Assembly: GCA_946482115.1 (NCBI GenBank)
Contig: CAMLQP010000105.1
Coordinates: 1 to 8,910, forward strand
Direction of reading: 5' to 3'
DNA from: an uncultured Comamonadaceae bacterium
Lineage (GTDB): Bacteria; Pseudomonadota; Gammaproteobacteria; Burkholderiales; Burkholderiaceae
Length of the DNA stretch: 8,910 nucleotides
The position numbers were made by a program, and so were the translations under genes. Of the stretch, positions 1-5,529 are shown piece after piece. The notes beneath the pieces are model-generated. The model had not been told where the DNA came from. It did no database searches and was given only the letters and a program-made list of their open reading frames with translations. How positions within the stretch are numbered: the first letter of the stretch is position 1; each line of letters starts with the position of its first letter.

Positions 1-1
1 G

Positions 2-379
2 TTCATCGGGCCCGACCACAAGATCGTGGTCGAGGCCTACGACGACCCGGGCGTGAGCGGGGTGACGTGCTACGTCTCGCGCGCCAAGACCGGCGGGCTC
101 AAGGGGGCGTTCGGGCTGGCCGAAGACAAGTCGGAGGCCTCCATCGCCTGCCGGCAGGTGGGGCCGATCAATGTGCCCAAGCCCATTAAGGCGCAGGAAG
201 AGATCTTCAGCGAGCGCACCAGCCTGGTGTTCAAGCGGTTGCGCATCGTGCGCATGGTGGACGCCAAGCGCCACGCGCTGGTCTATCTCACCTATTCCGA
301 TCGCGTGATCGAGGGTTCGCCGCAGAATTCGGTGACGGCGGTGCCGGTGGCGGCCAGCACGCCGATTCCGCTGCGTTGA
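2..379 (+). CDS. creA: CreA family protein, 3' part only (5' end outside window)
   Basis: This is the C-terminal part (about 125 residues) of a CreA-family protein; the reading frame is open from base 2 and enters from outside the window. The visible protein starts with [20 protein letters not shown] and continues with [30 protein letters not shown] and a C-terminal block [19 protein letters not shown], which are the conserved blocks I associate with CreA. CreA is a small, probably exported protein of unclear function named after the E. coli creABCD locus; the signal peptide would lie in the missing part. A GTG at 26 is in frame but sits inside the conserved core, so it is not the start. No creB/C/D gene is visible. 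The next gene begins 42 nt downstream with no terminator between them, so co-transcription is possible. Confidence 0.88.
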   Translation, partial: FIGPDHKIVVEAYDDPGVSGVTCYVSRAKTGGLKGAFGLAEDKSEASIACRQVGPINVPKPIKAQEEIFSERTSLVFKRLRIVRMVDAKRHALVYLTYSDRVIEGSPQNSVTAVPVAASTPIPLR

Positions 380-421
380 TACTTCGGGCCGGAACACACC
401 ACAACCACGGAGACACCCACC

Positions 422-1447
422 ATGTTCCCCACCGCCATCGCCGGCAGCCTGCCCAAACCCGCCTGGCTGGCCGAAACCGAAAAACTCTGGCCGCAGTGGA
501 AGGCCCAGGGCCCCGAGCTGCAGCAGGCCAAGGCCGACGCCACGCTGCTGTGGATCAAGGCGCAGGAAGACGCCGGGCTGGATGTGGTGGGCGACGGCGA
601 GCAGGCGCGCCAGCATTTCGTGCACGGTTTTCTGGAGCAGGTCGAGGGCATCGACTTCGAGCACAAGGTGGAGATGGGCATACGCAACGACCGCTACAAG
701 GCGATGGTGCCGCAGGTGGTGGCGCCGCTGCGGCTCAAGGGCCGCGTGCACGCGTTCGAGGCGCAGCTGGCCCGCGCCCACACCACGCGCCAGCTCAAGT
801 TCACCCTGCCCGGCCCCATGACCATTGTGGACACCGTGGCCGACCGCTTTTATGGCGACCGCGTGAAGATGGCTTTTGCCTTCGCCGAGCTGCTGAACCA
901 GGAGGCGCTGGCGCTGCAGGCCGACGGGGTGGACATCATCCAGTTCGACGAACCCGCCTTCAACGTCTACATGGCCGAGGCCGCCGACTGGGGCGTGAAG
1001 GCGCTGGAGCGCGCCGCGCAGGGCCTCACCTGTACCACGGCCGTCCACATCTGCTACGGCTACGGCATCAAGGCCAACACCGATTGGAAGGCCACGCTGG
1101 GCGAGCAGTGGCGCCAGTACGAACAGGTGTTCCCCGCGCTGGCCAGAAGCAGCATCGACCAGGTGAGTCTGGAGTGCCATCACTCGCACGTGCCGCCCGA
1201 GCTGATGGCGCTGCTGGCCGGCAAGGACGTGATGGTGGGCGTTATCGACGTGGCCAGCGACGTGGTGGAAACACCCGAGGAAGTGGCCGAGACGATTGGC
1301 CGCGCTCTGCAGTTCGTACCCAAGGAGCGGCTGATCCCCTGCACCAACTGCGGCCTGGCGCCCATGAGCCGCGCGGTGGCGCTGGCCAAGCTGGAGGCGC
1401 TGGCGAAGGGCGCGGCGCTGGCGCGGGAGCGCTACGGCTGCGTCTGA
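422..1447 (+). CDS. mesD: Core methionine synthase, MetE C-terminal-like, MesD type
   Basis: This 341-residue protein is a zinc-dependent homocysteine methyltransferase with only the catalytic barrel of MetE; full MetE is about 750 residues, so the N-terminal folate-binding half is absent. It predicts methyl transfer to homocysteine to make methionine in the cytosol. Visible signatures are TAIAGSLPKPAWLA at the N-terminus, QFDEPAF (174-180), the HxC pair VHICYGYG (His209, Cys211), SLECHHSH (Glu251) and CTNCGL (Cys310). Together His209, Cys211, Glu251 and Cys310 fit the MetE zinc ligands. The N-terminal block and overall length resemble MesD, a family described in aerobic bacteria as independent of methyl-folate and cobalamin but requiring a DUF1852 partner (MesX) and oxygen. 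No DUF1852 gene lies next to it here. The start is supported by GGAGA at 409-413 ahead of ATG 422. A strong terminator follows. Membership of the MetE superfamily is firm; the MesD assignment is my inference from resemblance. Confidence 0.87.
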   Translation: MFPTAIAGSLPKPAWLAETEKLWPQWKAQGPELQQAKADATLLWIKAQEDAGLDVVGDGEQARQHFVHGFLEQVEGIDFEHKVEMGIRNDRYKAMVPQVVAPLRLKGRVHAFEAQLARAHTTRQLKFTLPGPMTIVDTVADRFYGDRVKMAFAFAELLNQEALALQADGVDIIQFDEPAFNVYMAEAADWGVKALERAAQGLTCTTAVHICYGYGIKANTDWKATLGEQWRQYEQVFPALARSSIDQVSLECHHSHVPPELMALLAGKDVMVGVIDVASDVVETPEEVAETIGRALQFVPKERLIPCTNCGLAPMSRAVALAKLEALAKGAALARERYGCV

Positions 1448-1461
1448 GGCGTGTTGTTCCA

Positions 1462-1487
1462 CCGCCGCGTGACGCGGCGGCTTTTTC
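1462..1487 (+). terminator. Intrinsic terminator after the methionine synthase gene
   Basis: A perfect 8-bp GC stem, CCGCCGCG (1462-1469) with CGCGGCGG (1473-1480), closes a TGA triloop and is followed by CTTTTTCC. It starts 14 nt after the stop codon and is oriented to end plus-strand transcription of the gene before it. Confidence 0.9.
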
Positions 1488-1580
1488 CGATCCAGGGTCC
1501 TTCACGGTTTTTTTTGCCTGTTCGGCCCGATTTCGAACCGAATTCCCTGATTTCAATTTGACTAATAGAGGTTAAATGAC
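1488..1580. other. AT-richer intergenic segment, no gene recognised
   Basis: This stretch is clearly less GC-rich than its surroundings and has a run of eight T at about 1508-1515, a TTCGG/CCGAA inverted repeat around 1520-1542 enclosing the palindrome TTCGAA, and a TTGACT element at 1558-1563. An ATG at 1576 preceded by GAGG opens a frame that runs antisense into the LysR gene; its translation resembles no protein family and overlaps a terminator stem, so I do not call it a gene. I see no convincing -10 paired with TTGACT. It could be degenerate spacer or hold a short untranslated transcript. Confidence 0.35.
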
Positions 1581-1611
1581 AGGAGCCTCCACACCCGGAG
1601 GCTCCTTTTTT
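1581..1611 (+). terminator. Second hairpin terminator in the gap between the methionine synthase and lysR
   Basis: AGGAGCCTCC (1581-1590) pairs perfectly with GGAGGCTCCT (1597-1606) around the loop ACACCC, followed by a run of T to 1611. The U-tract lies on the plus-strand side, so it would act on plus-strand readthrough or on a short transcript from the preceding AT-rich segment. It also lies 20 nt past the lysR stop and could serve that gene, but the minus-strand side has only TCATTT, a poor U-tract. Confidence 0.85.
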
Positions 1612-1630
1612 GCTCGCGTGGCCGGCGGTT

Positions 1631-2548
1631 TCAGTGGCCCGAGGCGGACTCGCGCGTTTCCAGCAGGCTGGTGCGGAACGCCACCTTGCGCACGATGGCC
1701 GAGAAGGCCCGCGTGGCGGCGGATTCGCGTGCCTGGGGCGAGGCCAGGATGCCCGGCGTGCGCACCGGCGTGGGGCTGTCTAGGCGGACGATCTTCAGCC
1801 CCGCGTTGACCGGCACCGCGTTGGCGGCCACGATGCAGGCGAGCGGGGTCATGGCCACCAGGCCTAGCATGGGGGCCAGCGTGTTCATCTCGGCCATCAC
1901 CTGGGGCTCGGCGCCGCAGGTGCGGAAACACTCGTCCAGCATCTGCCGCGTGGCGAAACTCTCGGGCAGCAGTGCCATGGGCAGGCGGTGCAGCTCGACC
2001 ATGCGCACGCGCTTGCGCCGCGCCAGCGGGTGGCTTTGCGCCACTACCAGCACCATTTCCTCGTTGTAGAGCGGCTCGAAATTGAGCGGGCCGGGCGCGG
2101 AGGGGCGGTAGGCGATGCCCAGATCCAGCGAACCCTGCTGCAGCCGCAGCGCGATCTGGTCGGCGGCCAGCTCTTCCACCCGCACCCGCACCTGCGGGTG
2201 GCGCCGCTGGAACTGCGCCACGCAGTCGGGGATGAAGCCCAGGTTGAAGGTGTGGGTGGCGCCGATGCGCAGCTCGCCGGTGGCGGTCTTCGGGTCCTGG
2301 CGCAGCGCGCCCAGGCCGGTGTCGATCTCGCGCAGCGCGCGCTGCGCGTGGTGCAGGAATTCCTCGCCCGCCTCGGTCAGCGCCACGCGTTTGCCGGTGC
2401 GGTCGAACAGCGGCGTGGCCAGTTCCTCTTCCAGCTGCTTGATCTGGTGTGACAGGGTGGACTGCGTCACGTGAAGCCGCTCGGCCGCGCGCGTGAAGTT
2501 GAGCGAGCCCGCCAGGGCGATGAAGTAGCGCAGGTGGCGCAGTTCCAT
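1631..2548 (-). CDS. LysR-type transcriptional regulator (CynR-like)
   Basis: This 305-residue protein has a normal LysR length and layout. The N-terminal winged helix-turn-helix spans about residues 1-62 (MELRHLRYFIALAGSLNFTR, then HVTQSTLSHQIKQLEEEL and LFDRTGKRVALTEAGEEF). A linker helix follows, then a periplasmic-binding-protein-like effector domain from about residue 91 (ELRIGATHTFNLGFIP) to about 295. The TQSTLSHQIKQLEEE recognition helix and the effector start recall the CynR-like branch. It should bind DNA as a tetramer and respond to a small ligand, probably a substrate or intermediate of the divergent operon. The start is ATG at 2548 (minus strand), with GAGGG 7 nt upstream within the palindrome GGGTTAACCC at 2549-2558. 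Divergent placement 109 bp from the CoA-transferase start and paired T-N11-A dyads make control of that operon likely. The ligand cannot be inferred. Confidence 0.95.
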   Translation of the reverse strand: MELRHLRYFIALAGSLNFTRAAERLHVTQSTLSHQIKQLEEELATPLFDRTGKRVALTEAGEEFLHHAQRALREIDTGLGALRQDPKTATGELRIGATHTFNLGFIPDCVAQFQRRHPQVRVRVEELAADQIALRLQQGSLDLGIAYRPSAPGPLNFEPLYNEEMVLVVAQSHPLARRKRVRMVELHRLPMALLPESFATRQMLDECFRTCGAEPQVMAEMNTLAPMLGLVAMTPLACIVAANAVPVNAGLKIVRLDSPTPVRTPGILASPQARESAATRAFSAIVRKVAFRTSLLETRESASGH

Positions 2549-2564
2549 GGGTTAACCCTCAATC

Positions 2565-2581
2565 CATCGACAACATCGATG
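2565..2581. promoter_or_regulatory. Putative LysR recognition site (upstream dyad)
   Basis: CATCGA (2565-2570) and TCGATG (2576-2581) form a perfect inverted repeat centred on 2573, with T2567 and A2579 giving the T-N11-A geometry of LysR sites. Its centre is about 65 bp upstream of the inferred start of the CoA-transferase transcript, the classical recognition-site position. It also overlaps the inferred lysR -10 and start point, which would suit autorepression. The DNA symmetry is seen; the binding is inferred. Confidence 0.55.
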
Positions 2582-2608
2582 ATAAACATGCGAAACGATC
2601 ATTGTTAA
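2579..2608 (-). promoter_or_regulatory. Putative sigma-70 promoter of lysR
   Basis: Read on the minus strand, TTAACA (2608-2603) and TATCAT (2584-2579) match the -35 and -10 consensus at 5 of 6 positions each, separated by 18 bp. Transcription would start near 2572, giving a leader of about 24 nt that contains the GAGGG ribosome binding site. The -35 overlaps the -35 of the divergent promoter. Assigned by eye only. Confidence 0.45.
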
Positions 2609-2616
2609 AAATCGTT
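2594..2616. promoter_or_regulatory. Putative LysR activation site (downstream dyad)
   Basis: AACGAT (2594-2599) and ATCGTT (2611-2616) form a perfect 6-bp inverted repeat separated by 11 bp, so T2599 and A2611 satisfy T-N11-A. The centre at 2605 is 32 bp, about three helical turns, from the upstream dyad and overlaps the -35 of the CoA-transferase promoter, as LysR activation sites do. A further partial dyad, ATCG-N8-CGAT around GTGCAC, lies at 2611-2626. Confidence 0.55.
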
Positions 2617-2631
2617 GTGCACCGATACAGT
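2602..2631 (+). promoter_or_regulatory. Putative weak, activator-dependent promoter of the catabolic operon
   Basis: TTGTTA (2602-2607) and TACAGT (2626-2631) each match the sigma-70 consensus at 4 of 6 positions with an 18-bp spacer; GATACA at 2624-2629 is an alternative -10. Both elements and spacer are suboptimal, which fits a promoter that needs a LysR activator. The inferred start is near 2638, about 20 nt before the GTG start codon. Confidence 0.4.
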
Positions 2632-2657
2632 TCGCCGCAATTTCAGGAGACATCGAG

Positions 2658-3806
2658 GTGCACAAAGTCCTCAGCGGCATCACCGTGCTGGAGCAAGGCA
2701 CGTTCATCACCGGACCGGCGGCGGGCATGTTCCTGGCCGACCTGGGGGCCGAGGTGATCAAGATCGAGCAGCCCGGCGCGGGCGACCCGTTCCGCGCGTT
2801 CCGTGGCGGCCTCTACAGCCCGCACTACCAGACCTACAACCGCAACAAGCGCAGCATCACGCTCAACCCCAAGCTGCCCGAGGATGCGGCGGTGTTCGAC
2901 GAGCTGGTGAAGGATGCCGACGTCTACATCCAGAACTTCCGCCCCGGCGCGGCCGAGCGGCTGGGCGCGGGCGAGGCGCGGCTGCGCGAACTCAACCCCC
3001 GGCTGGTGTACTGCGCCATCAGCGGCTTCGGCCAGACGGGTCCTGCCGCCGCGCGCCCGGCCTACGACACCGTGGCCCAGGCGGCCAGCGCCTTCCTCAA
3101 GCTGCTGATCAACCCGGCCAACCCGCGCGTGGTGGGCCCGGCCGTGGCCGACGCCATGACCGGCTTCTACGCCGCCTACGGCGTGTTGGGCGCGCTGGTG
3201 GAACGCGGGCGCACCGGCGTCGGCCGCAAGGTCGAGGTCTCGATGCTGGAGGCCATGTGCCACTTCAACCTCGACGCCTTCACCCACTACTTCTCCGAGG
3301 GCGAGATCATGGGCCCGTTCAGCCGGCCCAGCGTGTCGCAGTCCTATGTGCTCGAATGCGCCGACGGCAAGTGGATCGCGCTGCACATGTCCTCGCCCGA
3401 GAAGTTCTGGCAGGGCCTGGCCAACGCCATCGAGCGCCCCGACCTGTTCCAGGACCCGCGCTTCGCCAACCGCGAGGGCCGCATCGCCCACCAGGACGAC
3501 CTGATCGCGCTGCTGGGCGGGCTGTTCCGCCAGCACGACCGCGCCACCTGGTGCGCGCGGCTGGAGGCCGAGGACGTGCCGCACGCCCCCATGTACGACA
3601 CCGAGGAGGCGATGCAGGACCCGCAGGCCCGCCACCTGCAGCTGGAGGTGAGCGCGCCGCACCCCGAGGGCGGCGAATGGCGCACCATACGCTCCCCCGT
3701 GAGCTTTGACGGCGAACGCCCGCTGGCGGTCACCGCGCCGCCCACGCTGGGGGCCGACAACGACGCCATCGTCGAGCCGATACGCCAGCGCCTGCGCGGC
3801 GCCTGA
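2658..3806 (+). CDS. CaiB/BaiF family (class III) CoA-transferase
   Basis: This 382-residue protein has the usual size and motifs of class III CoA-transferases, which move CoA between carboxylic acids through an enzyme aspartyl-CoA thioester. Seen are the N-terminal block LSGITVLEQGTFITGPAAGM (6-25), LADLGAEVIKIEQPGAGDP (27-44), NRNKRSITLN (61-70), NFRPGAAERLG (93-103), YCAISGFGQTGP (118-129) and GPAVADAMTGFYAAYGVLGA (160-179). Asp165 in the last block aligns with the catalytic aspartate of formyl-CoA transferase. The start is GTG at 2658 with AGGAGA at 2645-2650; no ATG fits better. It is the first gene of the operon, just downstream of the divergent control region, with 29 nt to the dioxygenase gene. 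It probably activates a di- or hydroxy-carboxylate for the lyase-like protein encoded downstream; the acid and CoA donor are unknown. The family call is firm. Confidence 0.95.
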   Translation: MHKVLSGITVLEQGTFITGPAAGMFLADLGAEVIKIEQPGAGDPFRAFRGGLYSPHYQTYNRNKRSITLNPKLPEDAAVFDELVKDADVYIQNFRPGAAERLGAGEARLRELNPRLVYCAISGFGQTGPAAARPAYDTVAQAASAFLKLLINPANPRVVGPAVADAMTGFYAAYGVLGALVERGRTGVGRKVEVSMLEAMCHFNLDAFTHYFSEGEIMGPFSRPSVSQSYVLECADGKWIALHMSSPEKFWQGLANAIERPDLFQDPRFANREGRIAHQDDLIALLGGLFRQHDRATWCARLEAEDVPHAPMYDTEEAMQDPQARHLQLEVSAPHPEGGEWRTIRSPVSFDGERPLAVTAPPTLGADNDAIVEPIRQRLRGA

Positions 3807-3835
3807 GACCCCATCCAAACCTGGAGACACCCCGA

Positions 3836-4729
3836 ATGACCCCGATGACCGAAGACGACCTGACGCGCGCCGTGCTGGAGCGCCTCGAAGGCGCGAGCGA
3901 CCCGCGTTTCAAGGCGGTGATGGCCTCCCTCGTCAGGCACCTGCACGCCTTCATACGCGAAGTCGACCTGACGCCCGACGAGTGGATACAGTCCATCTTC
4001 TTCCTGACCGACGTGGGCAAGGCCTGCACCGACAAGCGCCAGGAGTTCATCCTGCTGTCGGACACGCTGGGCGCGTCCATGATGGTGGTGATGCTGGACC
4101 AGCTGCGCGCCGCGAAGCGCAACGCCGGCAAGGCCCACAGCGCCACCCCCGCCACCGAGGCCACGGTGCAGGGCCCCTACTACTGGGAAGGCGCGCCGGT
4201 GCTGCCGCTGGGCGCCGACATCGCCCCGGGCGTGAGCGGCGAGCCCACCTTCTACAGCGGCCGCGTCACCGACACCGACGGCCAGCCCATCGCCGGCGCC
4301 ACGCTCGACATCTGGAGCGGCGACGGCGAAGGCGTGTACGACATGCAGCTGGAAAACGCCGAGATGGCCGCGCGCGCGCGCATCCGCACCGACGCCGAGG
4401 GCCGTTACTGGTTCTGGTCCATCAAGCCCTCGTACTACCCGGTGCCGGTGGATGGCCCGGTGGGCCGCATGCTCGACAGCATGGGCCGCCACCCCAACCG
4501 CCCGGGGCACATCCACATGATGGTGTACGCCCCCGGCCACGTGAAGCTGACCACCCACCTGTTCGTGGCCAACAGCCCCTACATCGAGTCCGACGCCGTG
4601 TTCGGCGTGCGTCCCAGCCTGATCGTGGACTTCGAGCCGCATGCCGCCGGCCAGGCGCCCGATGGCCGCGTGATGAACCAGTCCTTCTGGTCCGCCCACT
4701 ACGACTTCCGCCTGGAAAAACAAGCATGA
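3836..4729 (+). CDS. Intradiol ring-cleavage dioxygenase (catechol/hydroxyquinol 1,2-dioxygenase family)
   Basis: This 297-residue protein belongs to the non-haem Fe(III) enzymes that open catecholic rings between the two hydroxyls, giving muconate-type diacids. Residues about 20-100 form the helical N-terminal dimerisation domain (SDPRFKAVMASLVRHLHAFI, then RQEFILLSDTLG). The catalytic beta-sandwich begins at EATVQGPYYWEGAP (108-121). The iron ligands are visible: Tyr168 (GVYDMQ), Tyr201 (YPVPVDGPVG), His225 and His227 (RPGHIHMMV), with spacings close to catechol 1,2-dioxygenase. The C-terminal THLFVANSPYIESDAVFGVR is typical of the family. The N-terminal domain makes catechol or hydroxyquinol more likely than protocatechuate as substrate type, but motifs alone do not choose between them. 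The start ATG has GGAGA 8 nt upstream; an in-frame Met4 is less well placed. No muconate cycloisomerase or maleylacetate reductase gene is in the window. The stop overlaps the next start (ATGA). Confidence 0.94.
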   Translation: MTPMTEDDLTRAVLERLEGASDPRFKAVMASLVRHLHAFIREVDLTPDEWIQSIFFLTDVGKACTDKRQEFILLSDTLGASMMVVMLDQLRAAKRNAGKAHSATPATEATVQGPYYWEGAPVLPLGADIAPGVSGEPTFYSGRVTDTDGQPIAGATLDIWSGDGEGVYDMQLENAEMAARARIRTDAEGRYWFWSIKPSYYPVPVDGPVGRMLDSMGRHPNRPGHIHMMVYAPGHVKLTTHLFVANSPYIESDAVFGVRPSLIVDFEPHAAGQAPDGRVMNQSFWSAHYDFRLEKQA

Positions 4730-5529
4730 AGATCGGCAAATCCACCGTGCCGCGCACGGCCATCTGCACCTCCGACGAAAACACCATCGTGGTGCGCGGG
4801 CTGGACCTGTGCCAGGACGCCATCGGCCACCTCAACTTCGCCGACTACTTCTTCCTGCTGCTCACCGGCAAACAGCCCGATGCCGCCGCCAGCGCGGTGC
4901 TCAACGCGACGCTGGTCGCCATCACCGAACACGGTTTCGTGCCCAGCGTGCAAGCCGCGCGCATGACCTTCGCCGCCGCCCCCGACGCGCTGCAGGGCGC
5001 GGTGGCCGCCGGCATCCTGGGCTGCGGCTCGGTGATCCTGGGGGCCTCCGAGACGGCGGGCCACCTGTTCATCGACGTGGAGCGGCGCATGGGCGCAGGC
5101 GCCAGTCTGGACGAGGCCGCCGATGCCGCCCTGCGCGACCTCAAGTCGCAGGGCAAGGCCATCCCCGGCTATGGCCACCCGCTGCACAAGGCGCTGGATC
5201 CGCGCGTGGGCCGGCTCATCGCCGTCGCCACCGAAGCCGGCGCTGACCTGCGCTACGTGCGCATCGCCGAGGCGCTGGAGCGCGCCATTCCCGGCATCAC
5301 CGGCAAAGAACTGCGCATGAACGTCTCGGCCGCCATCCCCGCCGTGCTGCTGGGCGTCGGCTTCCCCGTGGTGTCGCTGCGCGGCGTGCCCATCCTGGCG
5401 CGCACCGCCGGCCTGATCGCCCACCTGGCCGAAGAGGCCCAGACGCCCAGCGGCTTCGCGCTGTCCTACCAGGCCACGCGCGAACTGCAGTACGAGGGCC
5501 AGGTGACGCCGGGGTTCAAGCTGCCATGA
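4726..5529 (+). CDS. Citrate-synthase-fold, citryl-CoA lyase-like protein
   Basis: This 267-residue protein matches the short citrate-synthase-like family that includes citryl-CoA lyase and the C-terminal domain of ATP-citrate lyase; these enzymes break (or make) a bond between acetyl-CoA and an oxo acid. Visible motifs are CTSDENTIVVRGLDLCQ (14-30), ADYFFLLLTGKQP (39-51), ITEHGFVPSVQAAR (66-79), PGYGHPLHKALDPR (147-160) and ILARTAGLIAHLAEE (223-237). His69 and His151 align with the two catalytic histidines of the superfamily. At the usual NVD(G) motif with the catalytic Asp the protein reads NVSAA, giving Ser201, and the Arg after His151 in ATP-citrate lyase is Pro152. Citryl-CoA may therefore not be its substrate. 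The start ATG overlaps the dioxygenase stop, and GGAAA at 4714-4718 can act as ribosome binding site. It is likely to act on the CoA thioester made by the operon's CoA-transferase. Confidence 0.88.
   Translation: MKIGKSTVPRTAICTSDENTIVVRGLDLCQDAIGHLNFADYFFLLLTGKQPDAAASAVLNATLVAITEHGFVPSVQAARMTFAAAPDALQGAVAAGILGCGSVILGASETAGHLFIDVERRMGAGASLDEAADAALRDLKSQGKAIPGYGHPLHKALDPRVGRLIAVATEAGADLRYVRIAEALERAIPGITGKELRMNVSAAIPAVLLGVGFPVVSLRGVPILARTAGLIAHLAEEAQTPSGFALSYQATRELQYEGQVTPGFKLP

Noticed and set aside
26..28. GTG as start of the CreA gene
   Set aside because: It lies within the conserved [10 protein letters not shown] block; the frame is open to base 2.
376..1575. Long 399-residue plus-strand open frame overlapping the methionine synthase in another frame
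   Set aside because: The translation is Arg/Ala/Gly-rich low complexity typical of an out-of-frame GC-rich reading; the 422-1447 frame carries all the family motifs.
1576..1809. 77-residue plus-strand frame preceded by GAGG
   Set aside because: Its start lies at the terminator stem and the rest is antisense to lysR with no protein resemblance.
2643..3830. Minus-strand 395-residue frame opposite the CoA-transferase gene
   Set aside because: Shadow frame; no family motifs, and the plus strand encodes a clear CaiB/BaiF protein.
3344..4723. Minus-strand 459-residue frame opposite the dioxygenase gene
   Set aside because: Val/His/Gly-rich antisense reading with no recognisable domain.
3706..4725. 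Upstream in-frame extension of the lyase-like gene giving a 607-residue frame
   Set aside because: The extension is out-of-frame translation through the CoA-transferase and dioxygenase genes; the family homology begins at the ATG at 4726.
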